A stretch of DNA of 64,000 nt from Marseilla massiliensis (GTDB lineage: Bacteria; Bacteroidota; Bacteroidia; Bacteroidales; Bacteroidaceae), in the NCBI RefSeq assembly GCF_016899855.1, contig NZ_JACJJG010000005.1:21897-85896 (forward strand). The letters run 5' to 3'. The translations under genes and the position numbers were made by a program. Below the pieces are notes generated by a model. The model saw only the letters and a list, made by a program, of their open reading frames with translations, was not told the origin of the DNA and made no database searches. Below are positions 9,008 through 17,684 of the stretch, in pieces (the first letter of the stretch is position 1; every line of letters starts with the position of its first letter).

Positions 9008-10465
9008 TCAGTTCTCTTTCCAGAAAGCTTTTGTGAACAGCACTATTACGCTGAAAAACTCAAGTCGCCCCATCAGCATCAGCATGGAGCAAATCCATTT
9101 GCCGATGTCCGGCAATGAGCTCCACGACATCGTCGGCCCAATCTCGAGGCCCAACGTAGGCCCTACATTGCTTGCGCTGCTTATTGCAATTGTCATTGAG
9201 TTTGTGCTGTCGACGCCGAGTAGCGTGAACGTAAAGTACGAGAAAAATACGGCTGCTATGTATAATGTGAAGAATACAAGAAGTGTCGGAACAGACTGGT
9301 TGGGCACGATGTTGCCGTTTATTTTGACCGGGAGCACGGCCCTCGGGTGCAGCAGCCGCTTGAATTCGTTGCGTATAATCCTGAACAGTATGGCGCATCT
9401 TATACATTTTATTCCTCCGCTTGTACTTCCTGCGCAGGCTCCGAACACCATGCACAGGCTGAGGATAATCCACGTTATATGCGGCCATTTTGCTGCATCG
9501 TCGTTGAAAATACCGGTTGTGGTGATAAATGCCGCTACCTGGAATAATGAGTTACGCAAGGCTTTGGATATGCTGTAATCGTTGTGCGTGATGAGGAAAT
9601 ACATTATCGTAGCGGTGGAAAGGAGTACTACGAGCATGTAAAACCTGAATTCTGCGTCCTTGAAGAACTCCTTTATCCTTCCTTTTATTACGACAAGGTA
9701 GAGCAGGCTGAAGTTGGCTCCTGAAAGAAGCATGAACACTATTGACGTATAGTCTATCGCAGCGGAGTTGAAGTAAGCAGTACTTTCATTGTGGGTGGCA
9801 AAGCCTCCTGTGGCGATTATCGACATTGCGTAGTTTACGCTGTCGAAAAGTCCCATCCCGAAAATGTAAAAAAACGCGGCACAGCTTATCGAAAGCACGA
9901 TATACACGGCCCATATCGTCTTTGCGCTGGTGCTTAGACGGGGATGCAGCTTCGATTTTATCGGGCCGGTTGACTCTGCGGAGAAAACCTTGACGCTTCC
10001 CCCTACAAGCGAGGGTAGTATGGCTATGGTGAAGAATACGATACCAAGACCGCCAATCCAGTGTGTCAGTGAGCGCCAGAACAGCAGGCCATGCGGCAAC
10101 GCCTCGACATCATCTATTATCGTGGCTCCGGTCGTAGTGAAGCCCGACATTGTCTCGAAGAAAGCATCCGTATAGCTTGTGAGGTATCCGCTGATTACGA
10201 ACGGCAGCGCGCCGAGCCCACTGAAGATGATCCATATAAGTGTTACAAGCAGGTATGCCTCGCGCCGCCCCATGCTGTTTTCGGCTCCGTAGCCCTTGTA
10301 TTTCAGGCCGATGGCCGCAAGTACCGTGATGGTTATCGTTATGAGGAACGCGGGAATGTCGTCTTCCTTGTAATAAACTGATACAAGCAGGCATGACAAC
10401 ATCATTATTGCCTCGATGAAAAGAAGCGAGCCTATTACCTTGTATACAAGCTTAGCGTTAATCAT
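9008..10465 (-). CDS. trkH: Trk potassium uptake transporter, membrane subunit
   Basis: The 485-residue ion-conducting subunit of the Trk K+ uptake system. It has the four pore-loop repeats of the SKT superfamily; selectivity-filter Gly residues appear in SGFTTTGATI (about 106-115), IATGGFATH (about 215), ITTTGIF (about 315) and SSASNVGPTLG (about 437). Multiple hydrophobic helices run from residue 10 to the C-terminus. The start is 9 nt after the trkA stop, so the two are co-transcribed and the pair forms the NAD/ATP-gated channel complex in the inner membrane. Confidence 0.95.
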   Translation of the reverse strand: MINAKLVYKVIGSLLFIEAIMMLSCLLVSVYYKEDDIPAFLITITITVLAAIGLKYKGYGAENSMGRREAYLLVTLIWIIFSGLGALPFVISGYLTSYTDAFFETMSGFTTTGATIIDDVEALPHGLLFWRSLTHWIGGLGIVFFTIAILPSLVGGSVKVFSAESTGPIKSKLHPRLSTSAKTIWAVYIVLSISCAAFFYIFGMGLFDSVNYAMSIIATGGFATHNESTAYFNSAAIDYTSIVFMLLSGANFSLLYLVVIKGRIKEFFKDAEFRFYMLVVLLSTATIMYFLITHNDYSISKALRNSLFQVAAFITTTGIFNDDAAKWPHITWIILSLCMVFGACAGSTSGGIKCIRCAILFRIIRNEFKRLLHPRAVLPVKINGNIVPNQSVPTLLVFFTLYIAAVFFSYFTFTLLGVDSTNSMTIAISSASNVGPTLGLEIGPTMSWSSLPDIGKWICSMLMLMGRLEFFSVIVLFTKAFWKEN

Positions 10466-10474
10466 GTTCGTGGC

Positions 10475-11818
10475 TTAATTGAAGAATTTTTCTATCTTTG
10501 ACATGTTTATGTTGTGACAGAATACCACAACTATATCACCAGCTTCAATCTGCGAACCTCCTGATACGAGGTGTCCTTCGCCGTTACGGACAAGCCCTCC
10601 GATTGTTGTACCGTGGGGAAGACCGAGCTCATACACTTTTTTCTTTGTCACTTTCGAGCCCTCCTGTGCAGTGAACTCGGCCACGTCGGCATTAGCAGTC
10701 ATAAGGAATCGTGTGTTCTTGACATCGGAATCGAGCATCATCTGGTATATATGACTGGCCGCGATGGCTTTTTTGTTGATGATGGTGCCGATGTCAAGGC
10801 TCTCGGCCATCTTTACGTAGTCTATATTTTCGACCATGGCTATGGTCTTGCGCACGCCGAGCCGTTTTGCCGTAAGGCACGCCAGGATGTTTGTTTCGGC
10901 ATTGCCTGTCAGTGCAACGAAAGCCTGGGTGTTCTTCACTCCCTCCTCGATGAGTAACGGGATGTCGCGGCCGTCACCGTTGATTACCATTACCTTGTCA
11001 GTGTCAATAAGCTCGTTGATTTGTTCGCAGCGCCTTTCGTCGTCTTCGAGGATTTTCGCGTTCATGTATTCCGGCATCATCTGTACCGCCCTTATGGCAG
11101 TGTTGCCACCTCCCATTACCATAACGTTCTTCACGTCAACGTAATGTTCCTTTCCAACAATTTTCCTTATGTATGGAATATAGTTACGGGTGGTCATGAA
11201 ATAAGCCATGTCGTATATTTTCAATACATCGTCTCCTCGTGGTATTATAGTTTCGTCACCCCGCTTTACTGCAACGATATGGTATGGAGATTCAGGCTTG
11301 CAGAGGTCTTTCAGAGGCTCGTTCAGTATTTCGCATGTTTCCCTCAACTTTATACCGAGCATTACCAAAGCTCCGTTATGCACGTCCCATCGTTGCCTTA
11401 CCCAGCTCATTTTCAGCCCGTTAACGATGTCGTATGCCGCAAGGTTCTCCGGATAGATAAGCGAGTCAATGCCAACCTTGCCGAACAAGTTTTTCAGTTC
11501 CGGTTCCATGAACTCGTAGTTGTTGACCTTTGCCACTGTTTTCTTTGCTCCGAGAGCTTTGGCCATGATACAGCTGTTCATGTTCATGTTTTCGTCAGGT
11601 GTCACTCCGATATACAAGTCGGCATTGCCGGTACCGGCGTTTTTCAGCGCCTTGACGCTTGAAGGCGACGCATGTACCGTCATTAGGTCGTAGTCACCGG
11701 TTACATTGTTAAGGCGTTCTTCGTCTTCGTCAATCAGGACAATATCCTGATCGTTGCGCGACAACAGTTTAGCCAAGTGGGTTCCTATGGCGTAAGCGCC
11801 TGCAATGATTATTTTCAT
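10475..11818 (-). CDS. trkA: Trk system NAD-binding regulatory subunit
   Basis: Peripheral cytoplasmic regulator of TrkH. The 447 residues hold two RCK units: RCK_N at 1-120 (MKIIIAGAYAIGTHLAKLL, a Rossmann glycine loop with IDEDEERL) and a second at about 230-345 (VMVMGGGNTAIRAV). Each is followed by a TrkA_C domain (about 140-220 and 365-447). The first loop reads GAYAIG instead of the canonical GxGxxG, with Ala and Tyr in the glycine positions, a common TrkA variation. Positioned 39 nt after dxs and 9 nt before trkH. Confidence 0.95.
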   Translation of the reverse strand: MKIIIAGAYAIGTHLAKLLSRNDQDIVLIDEDEERLNNVTGDYDLMTVHASPSSVKALKNAGTGNADLYIGVTPDENMNMNSCIMAKALGAKKTVAKVNNYEFMEPELKNLFGKVGIDSLIYPENLAAYDIVNGLKMSWVRQRWDVHNGALVMLGIKLRETCEILNEPLKDLCKPESPYHIVAVKRGDETIIPRGDDVLKIYDMAYFMTTRNYIPYIRKIVGKEHYVDVKNVMVMGGGNTAIRAVQMMPEYMNAKILEDDERRCEQINELIDTDKVMVINGDGRDIPLLIEEGVKNTQAFVALTGNAETNILACLTAKRLGVRKTIAMVENIDYVKMAESLDIGTIINKKAIAASHIYQMMLDSDVKNTRFLMTANADVAEFTAQEGSKVTKKKVYELGLPHGTTIGGLVRNGEGHLVSGGSQIEAGDIVVVFCHNINMSKIEKFFN

Positions 11819-11857
11819 TTCCTTATCTTATATGTTATTTAAAGTCTTGGGCGGAGT

Positions 11858-13774
11858 TTAGGATTCGTGTACCTCAAGAATTGCTGAGGCAATAGCGTCA
11901 GCGTCAGTGCCTGTTATGTGGCGTAATTCGTCAACAGTGCCATGTTCTACGAACATGTCCGGCAGTCCGATGCGTATCATCCTGCATTGGTGTCCGTGGT
12001 CGGCCATCCATTCAAGCACTGCCGAACCGAATCCGCCGGCACGTACTCCGTCCTCAACAGTCACTATCTTATGGAATTTGCGGCCTATCTCTTCGAGCAA
12101 CTTTTCGTCCATGGGCTTTATGAAGCGCATGTCGTAATGCGCTATGCTAATCCGTCCGTCAGTGTCTTTTTCGACCTTGGCTATTGCCTTGGCGGCGATG
12201 TTGCCTATAGGCCCCACGGTCAAGACAGCTACGTCATTGCCGTCTTTCAATCTGCGGCCGGTGCCTACTTTTATTTCCTCGAATTTGTTACGCCAGTCCA
12301 CAAGCACTCCGTGTCCGCGCGGATATCTTATTACGAACGGGCCTTTACCTTCGAGTTGTGCCGTGTACATGAGGTTGCGCAACTCGTGTTCGTCCATAGG
12401 AGAGGCGATGGTAAGGTTGGGTATGGGGCGTAGCGCTGCTATGTCGAAAGCTCCGTGGTGTGTCGCCCCGTCTTCGCCTACAAGTCCGGCACGGTCAAGA
12501 CAGAGCACTACGGGCAGCCGCAGGATGGCCACGTCGTGTATTATATTGTCGTACGAGCGTTGTGCGAACGAGCTGTATATGTTGCAGAAAGGCAGCAGTC
12601 CGTCTTTTGCCATGCCTGCCGCGAAGGTCACGGCGTGGCCTTCGGCTATGCCGACGTCAAACGTGCGGTTGGGCATTGCCTTCATCATTATGTTCATCGA
12701 GCAGCCCGTAGGCATGGCCGGTGTCACTCCTACTATGCGCGAATTGGTCTTTGCAAGCTCTAAAAGAGTCTCGCCGAACACGGTCTGGAACTTCGGCGGA
12801 ATGCCAGTCTCGTCAGTTTCGATACGTTTTTCCGCGTCGATATTGAAACAACCGGGGGCGTGCCACGTAGTAGGGTCTTTCTCCGCGGGGGCGTATCCGT
12901 GTCCTTTTATCGTGTGCAGGTGCAGCAGTTTAGGCCCTTTCATCTCCTTCAGCTGCCGCAACACGCGCACGAGCTCTATGACGTTGTGCCCATCAAACGG
13001 GCCGAAATACCTGATGTTAAGTCCCTCGAAGATGTTTTGCTGGTGGCTTATGGCCGACTTTAGCGCATTGTTCAGGCGTATTATGCCTTTGCGGCGGTCG
13101 TCATTCAGGTATCCTTTAGAATTCAGCCATTTCGAAGCCTTGAATCTCACACGGTTGTACGTCTCGTTGGTGTTGAGCTTGATGAGCGACTGTTTCAGTC
13201 CGCCCACACTTCGGTCAATGCTCATGTTGTTGTCATTGAGCACTATGAGCATGTCGTTCGGCGTGGTTGATACGTTGTTGAGGCCCTCGAAAGCCAGGCC
13301 TCCGCTCATGGCGCCGTCTCCTATTATCGCTATGACATGCCTGTCGTCATGTCCGGTTTTCTTCGCGGCCACGGCCATGCCTAGTGCCGCCGATATTGAG
13401 TTTGACGCATGTCCGCACACGAACGAGTCGTATTCGCTTTCAAATGGTGACGGGAATGGTCTTATTCCGTGCAGTTTCCTGTTGGTGCAGAAACTGTCTT
13501 TGCGCCCCGTGAGAATCTTGTGTCCGTAAGCCTGGTGGCCCACGTCCCAAACCAGTCTGTCGTAGGGCGTATTGTAGACGTAGTGCAGTGCAACGGTAAG
13601 TTCTATAGCCCCGATACTTGACGCAAGATGGCCGGGATTCACTGACAGCTCTTTAAGAATGTCGTTGCGCAGTTCCTTGCATAGTTGCGGTAGCTGCTCC
13701 ACTTTCAGCTTTCTCAGGTCGTCAGGGTATTTTATGGTATTAAGAAGTGTAAAATCGTTAGTTCCTGCTGCCAT
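11858..13774 (-). CDS. dxs: 1-deoxy-D-xylulose-5-phosphate synthase
   Basis: First enzyme of the MEP isoprenoid pathway: condenses pyruvate and glyceraldehyde-3-phosphate with thiamine diphosphate. The 638-residue length is typical. Visible are [14 protein letters not shown] (His49 region), the ThDP motif GDGAMSGG (152-159) closed by LNDNNMSI, and the transketolase-like pyrimidine domain with [11 protein letters not shown] and [15 protein letters not shown]-terminal transketolase domain follows from about 500. It heads the dxs-trkA-trkH-manA series and has a near-consensus promoter just upstream. Confidence 0.96.
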   Translation of the reverse strand: MAAGTNDFTLLNTIKYPDDLRKLKVEQLPQLCKELRNDILKELSVNPGHLASSIGAIELTVALHYVYNTPYDRLVWDVGHQAYGHKILTGRKDSFCTNRKLHGIRPFPSPFESEYDSFVCGHASNSISAALGMAVAAKKTGHDDRHVIAIIGDGAMSGGLAFEGLNNVSTTPNDMLIVLNDNNMSIDRSVGGLKQSLIKLNTNETYNRVRFKASKWLNSKGYLNDDRRKGIIRLNNALKSAISHQQNIFEGLNIRYFGPFDGHNVIELVRVLRQLKEMKGPKLLHLHTIKGHGYAPAEKDPTTWHAPGCFNIDAEKRIETDETGIPPKFQTVFGETLLELAKTNSRIVGVTPAMPTGCSMNIMMKAMPNRTFDVGIAEGHAVTFAAGMAKDGLLPFCNIYSSFAQRSYDNIIHDVAILRLPVVLCLDRAGLVGEDGATHHGAFDIAALRPIPNLTIASPMDEHELRNLMYTAQLEGKGPFVIRYPRGHGVLVDWRNKFEEIKVGTGRRLKDGNDVAVLTVGPIGNIAAKAIAKVEKDTDGRISIAHYDMRFIKPMDEKLLEEIGRKFHKIVTVEDGVRAGGFGSAVLEWMADHGHQCRMIRIGLPDMFVEHGTVDELRHITGTDADAIASAILEVHES

Positions 13775-13794
13775 TACATTAATTTATATGAATG

Positions 13795-13825
13795 CAAAGT
13801 TAATGTAAACAAAGGTAAGAACAAA
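13795..13825 (-). promoter_or_regulatory. dxs promoter, -33/-7 pair
   Basis: On the minus strand TTTG (13825-13822), a 19-nt spacer, then TAACTTTG (13802-13795). This is an almost ideal Bacteroidetes promoter, 20 nt from the dxs ATG. A second possible -7 (TACCTTTG) lies at 13817-13810. Confidence 0.75.
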
Positions 13826-13933
13826 ATAAATTCTGTTATTTTTTATATTCGTGTCGGCCGTGTTTCTTTCTTGTTATCGTGCTTTTGCTTGCAAAATGAT
13901 TGTCTTGGCGGCAGTTTTTTCAATAAAAAAGAT

Positions 13934-13941
13934 TAATTTTG
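13934..13941 (+). promoter_or_regulatory. -7 box for the C1B peptidase gene
   Basis: TAATTTTG, 25 nt before the ATG. Only a T-rich stretch stands at the -33 position. Confidence 0.5.
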
Positions 13942-13966
13942 CCAACAAGAAACATTTTTTATCATT

Positions 13967-15382
13967 ATGACGACAACCAAGACTTTAATTACCGCAGGCA
14001 TGATGATGGCCGCCTTTATGTTGCCGGCCAATGCCCAAGACAGTAATGGGGGCATATCTAAGGATATGCTACGTGTTATCCAACAGTCACAGCAACGCAC
14101 TCCGGCCGACAAGGCCCTGTTTAACGCCTTGGCCGCAAACAGCATTGATGCTTTGGCCGCCAACCATGCCAACAAGGGTTCACTGGACACCTATTTCAGC
14201 ATTGAGACACCCTCGCAGAGCATTACCGACCAGAAGCAGAGCGGCCGTTGCTGGATGTTCAGCGGTTTCAATGTGTTGCGCTCGGAGTTTGCTGAACGTA
14301 CAGACTCGCTTACCGTTAACCTGTCGCACGACTATCTGTTCTTCTGGGACCAGCTCGAGAAAGCCAACCTCTTCCTTCAGGGTGTTATTGATTGCGCCGA
14401 CAAACCCATTGACGACGAACGTGTGCGCTTCTTCTTCAAGAGCCCAATCAACGACGGAGGCACTTATTGCGGTGTAGCCGACCTTGTGGCCAAGTATGGT
14501 CTGGTGCCTGCCGAGATAATGCCCGAGACTTATTCGAGCGACAATACGTCAAAGGTGGCAAGCCTGCTCAAGTCAAAGTTGCGTGAGTATGGTCTCCAGC
14601 TTCGGGATATGGTGGCAAAGGGCAAGAGCAAGGCCGACATCAAGGCCGAGAAGACAAAAATGCTTTCGACCGTGTACCGCATGCTTTCGCTCACGATGGG
14701 TGAGCCTCCTTCGGAGTTTACCTATGCTTTCAAGAACAAGCAGGGACGTACTGTTACCGAGCCGAAAAAATACAATCCCGTTACGTTTGCTGCCGAAATA
14801 TTGGGTGAAAAGCCTGTTTATGGCTCGTTCATAATGGTGATGAATGACCCGCGCCGCGAGTATTACAAGACGTATGAGGTGGAGTATGACCGCCACACAT
14901 ACGACGGCACCAACTGGAAGTATCTCAACCTTCCGATGGAAGACATCGCCAAGTTGGCTATTGCCTCGCTGAAGGACGGTCGCAAGATGTACAGTTCATA
15001 CGACGTAGGCAAGTTCCTTGACCGCAAGCGCGGCTATTGTGACGTTGAGAACTTCGACTACGGCACGCTCTTCGGCACTACTTTCGGCATGGATAAGGCG
15101 CAACGTATCATGACATACGACAGCGGAAGTACCCACGCCATGACCCTTACGGCGGTTGACCTTGACGCGGACGGCAAACCCGTTATGTGGAAAGTGGAGA
15201 ACAGCTGGGGCCCGGATTACGGCCAGAAGGGTTGCCTTATCATGACCAACGAGTGGTTTAACGAATATATGTTCCGTCTCGTTGTCGACAAGAAGTACGT
15301 TCCCGCCGACATGCTAAAGCAATATGAGCAGAAACCTGTAATGGTAATGCCTGAAGATCCGTTGTTCCTGCCGGACGAATAA
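13967..15382 (+). CDS. Exported C1B cysteine aminopeptidase (bleomycin hydrolase/PepC family)
   Basis: 471 residues with an N-terminal signal peptide (hydrophobic 8-20, ending ANAQD), so it is exported, unlike cytoplasmic PepC. The papain-like catalytic triad is visible: Cys95 in SGRCWMFSG, His390 in GSTHAMTL and Asn412 in VENSWG. The spacing and the NQWKVENSWG-like block fit the C1B family, whose hexamers trim peptides from the N-terminus; these can assist peptide use in Bacteroidetes. The gene is monocistronic. Its stop codon abuts a 39-bp perfect inverted repeat (from 15382). Confidence 0.92.
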   Translation: MTTTKTLITAGMMMAAFMLPANAQDSNGGISKDMLRVIQQSQQRTPADKALFNALAANSIDALAANHANKGSLDTYFSIETPSQSITDQKQSGRCWMFSGFNVLRSEFAERTDSLTVNLSHDYLFFWDQLEKANLFLQGVIDCADKPIDDERVRFFFKSPINDGGTYCGVADLVAKYGLVPAEIMPETYSSDNTSKVASLLKSKLREYGLQLRDMVAKGKSKADIKAEKTKMLSTVYRMLSLTMGEPPSEFTYAFKNKQGRTVTEPKKYNPVTFAAEILGEKPVYGSFIMVMNDPRREYYKTYEVEYDRHTYDGTNWKYLNLPMEDIAKLAIASLKDGRKMYSSYDVGKFLDRKRGYCDVENFDYGTLFGTTFGMDKAQRIMTYDSGSTHAMTLTAVDLDADGKPVMWKVENSWGPDYGQKGCLIMTNEWFNEYMFRLVVDKKYVPADMLKQYEQKPVMVMPEDPLFLPDE

Positions 15383-15487
15383 ATTAAGAATTAAGAGTTA
15401 AGAATTAAGAAAATATGCCTCTTTTTGTATGTAGAAAAATAATTTGCGAGGCATATTTTCTTAATTCTTAACTCTTAATTCTTAATT
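15382..15487. repeat. Heptad-unit inverted repeat, 39-bp perfect arms
   Basis: Left arm 15382-15420 contains four heptads (AATTAAG, AATTAAG, AGTTAAG, AATTAAG) followed by AAAATATGCCT. The right arm 15449-15487 is its exact reverse complement, with a 28-nt loop. It sits between the convergent peptidase and ddh genes and starts at the peptidase stop codon. Confidence 0.95.
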
Positions 15488-15490
15488 ATT

Positions 15491-16390
15491 TTATACCAAG
15501 TGGCTTATCAGCTCCTCACGGTCGCCGGGCAGGAGGTCGATTACCGGAATCTCGATCATGGTGTAGCAGCCGGGTTGCTGGCGCATTGAGGCGCGTGCCA
15601 CGTTGACGAGAACCTGACCCGTAAGTGCTGGGTTGTTGATGCTCATGTTGAATTCGAGGCGCTGGTTCTGCGTCTTTCCGCTTACGCCTTTGCGCACGAG
15701 GTTCACTCCGTGGCCCATATCCTGTACTTCATCAACGCTCTTTACGGGGATAACGTAGGTCTCGTCGCTTGCGAAGTACGGGTCAGCCTTGATAGCCTTG
15801 GTCACTTCTTCAAGGCTTGCGCCTTCTTCCAGTTCTACGTAAACCATGCGGCGGTGTATGCCTTCACCTTTGGGGATGGTCATCGAGAGGGCGTTCTTCA
15901 CACCTTCCTTAGAACGTACGCATACAGAGTGGCCCATACTCATACCCGGGCCGAAGTTTGTATAGCTCAGTCCTTTAGGCGCAAGACTCTGCATGAGGGT
16001 GCGCACCACGCTGTCCGAACCCGGGTCCCATCCTGCTGCAATCACCGCAACGCGTCCGTGCTCCTTGCATATCTTCATCAGGTTGGCGCGGTATTGGCGT
16101 ATGTCCGTGTGTATGTCGAAGCTGTCAACGGTATTGATACCCAGCGGCAGAATCTTGCTTGCGTACTCTTCGCAGCTGCGTGTCGGTGTGGCGAGTATCG
16201 CCACGTCGACGTCTTTCAGTTCGGTTATGTCCTTTACGACGTCATACTGTGCCAGTTCGGCGGGCTTGTTGTCGGCGCCGTTGCGTCTTACGATACCTGC
16301 GATTTCAAAGTCTTCAGCTGCTTCGAGAGCCTCTACTGTGAATTTTCCTATGTTGCCGTAGCCCACTACGGCCGCTCTGATTTTCTTCAT
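15491..16390 (-). CDS. ddh: meso-Diaminopimelate D-dehydrogenase
   Basis: NADPH-dependent single-step amination of tetrahydrodipicolinate to meso-DAP, feeding lysine and peptidoglycan synthesis. 299 residues. The N-terminal Rossmann motif is VVGYGNIGKFTVEAL (9-23) with downstream IVRR suited to NADP; AGWDPGSDSVVRTLMQ (about 118-133) and GPGMSMGHS (about 147-155) are family substrate-site blocks. Length is slightly below the usual 320. No other lys gene is adjacent. The C-terminal end lies 3 nt from the inverted-repeat element. Confidence 0.93.
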   Translation of the reverse strand: MKKIRAAVVGYGNIGKFTVEALEAAEDFEIAGIVRRNGADNKPAELAQYDVVKDITELKDVDVAILATPTRSCEEYASKILPLGINTVDSFDIHTDIRQYRANLMKICKEHGRVAVIAAGWDPGSDSVVRTLMQSLAPKGLSYTNFGPGMSMGHSVCVRSKEGVKNALSMTIPKGEGIHRRMVYVELEEGASLEEVTKAIKADPYFASDETYVIPVKSVDEVQDMGHGVNLVRKGVSGKTQNQRLEFNMSINNPALTGQVLVNVARASMRQQPGCYTMIEIPVIDLLPGDREELISHLV

Positions 16391-16431
16391 AATTGGTGTG
16401 TTTGTTTATCCTTACTTGTTTAATTTGTCTG

Positions 16432-16462
16432 CAAAATTACTGCAACTTAGTCAAAAATGCAA
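16432..16462 (-). promoter_or_regulatory. ddh promoter
   Basis: Minus strand TTG (16462-16460), a 20-nt spacer, then TAATTTTG (16439-16432), about 41 nt upstream of the ddh ATG. Confidence 0.55.
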
Positions 16463-16785
16463 GACAAAAGCATGAAAAACGAGTGTTTGTAAACATTTCT
16501 TTTCTTTCTTTGTTATTTTGTTAATCCATGGATTGTGCGGTTCAAAGCGTTGTTTTCAATGTGCAGGTTTCGTGTTGCCTGTATTTTAACAAGGATTATA
16601 ACTCATAACGGTTCAAGTGTTAACGGCGGGCGCGTGAGAAGGGCCTCCGTTCAAAATAATTGTCTAGGTGCCGTGAATACGCCAAAATATGCGTTTTAGT
16701 AAACCGTTGACACACAGGACGTTGCATATATGTAGAAATTCAGGTGTGTTTGTATGGCCGCTAAAATGCCGCAAAACGCAGCGCT

Positions 16786-16851
16786 GATGGCCATCTTTTA
16801 CACTGCAAAATGCCATGTTCGGCAGTGCGAAAGGCCGTCTTTTGCGCTCCT
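16786..16851. repeat. GGCCGTC-family repeat, degenerate
   Basis: Contains GGCCATCTTTTAC and, 40 nt on, GAAAGGCCGTCTTTTGC, with AAAATGCC/GGCAGT pairing between. It is a decayed member of the same family. Confidence 0.6.
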
Positions 16852-17148
16852 GCACACCTTTCGTGGCCTGATAAGCTGACACATACGCTCGTTTTTGTTA
16901 ATATGTTTAATATTTCCGTTCTGTTTTGTCTATTATTTGACTGTTAAACTATGACATTCAAATTGTTAATAAAGTAAAATACCAGTCGCGACTTTTAGTC
17001 CGGATGAATCAACACGTTTATTGTTTGTTGACTGATTTTGGCCGTGATATATGATGATGGTTGTTTTTCAATCCGTTTACATATCAAACGGGTATTTAAT
17101 ATTTAACATTAATTAGTCAATCGGGGGGGGTAATTTATGTTATTTTTA

Positions 17149-17156
17149 TAATTTTG
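17149..17156 (+). promoter_or_regulatory. -7 box for the small RNA
   Basis: TAATTTTG. At the usual -33 position there is no TTTG; instead a run of eight G (17123-17130) lies about 20 nt upstream. Confidence 0.5.
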
Positions 17157-17162
17157 CAGCCG

Positions 17163-17303
17163 GATATATAATGCAGATGTAGATGTTATCATCCTGTTCG
17201 TTGCAACCAACATAATCTAAATATAGAAAGAGAATCAAGCGATATTAATCGTTACTCAGTAGACTGCCTCCCGTTATTTCCACACTTGGCGGGAGGCTTT
17301 TTT
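17163..17303 (+). ncRNA. Candidate small RNA (~140 nt) with intrinsic terminator
   Basis: An isolated unit in a gene-free gap: -7 box TAATTTTG at 17149-17156, then about 140 nt with no ORF of note, ending in a strong GC-rich hairpin plus T6. Internal pairing is possible: TAGAT (near 17179) with ATCTA (near 17217), a GATG-TTAT-CATC hairpin, and AGCGAT-ATTA-ATCGTT (17238-17253). The length and free-standing layout resemble 6S-type or other Bacteroidales sRNAs, but I cannot assign a family by eye. Confidence 0.5.
17266..17303 (+). terminator. Strong intrinsic terminator
   Basis: GCCTCCCG (17266-17273) pairs with CGGGAGGC (17290-17297), 16-nt loop, followed by TTTTTT. Confidence 0.9.
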
Positions 17304-17545
17304 ATGGATTATGCCGGTCGTGGCCGATGAGTTGCCGGCCAGTGTGTTGTCCGGCTCAAGCAATACATTTGGGCTGTTTTTTTTGAATTGCTGGTTGTCT
17401 TTGTCATGCCTTTTCGTATGTGGCATTGCGCCCCGATGTTACAAAAGTTTTAACAAACCTTTTCGTTGTGTACACTGTTTTAATACATAATAATATATTT
17501 AATACATGTTAACACAAAATCTGCCAGTAAATAAAAATAAACTTG

Positions 17546-17553
17546 TAAATTTG
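17546..17553 (+). promoter_or_regulatory. -7 box for the lipoprotein/DUF5723 operon
   Basis: TAAATTTG, with TCTG about 22 nt upstream as a weak -33. The predicted leader to the ATG at 17685 is about 125 nt, unusually long for this window. Confidence 0.5.
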
Positions 17554-17684
17554 CAAAAAAAGTTAATGAGGCGGTAAGCCAAGGGATTTGGTTTTGCAAC
17601 ATATAAAGCGGAACTGGACAAGTACACGTTAGTATCATAATAGAATAACCAACATACTTATATTAATTAACATTACCTAATTAA

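Larger units (their letters stand above)
16424..17684. other. 1.26-kb gap without protein genes
   Basis: No ORF here looks coding. The contents I can see are the ddh promoter, a GGCCGTC-family repeat (16786-16851), an 8-G tract (17123-17130), a probable small RNA with a terminator (17163-17303), and the promoter and leader of the lipoprotein gene (from 17546). The remainder is AT-rich with no recognised structure. Confidence 0.7.

Noticed and set aside
12144..13529. 461-codon plus-strand frame across dxs
   Set aside because: dxs on the minus strand is unambiguous; the frame is rich in Ser, Cys and Pro as expected for a mirror frame.
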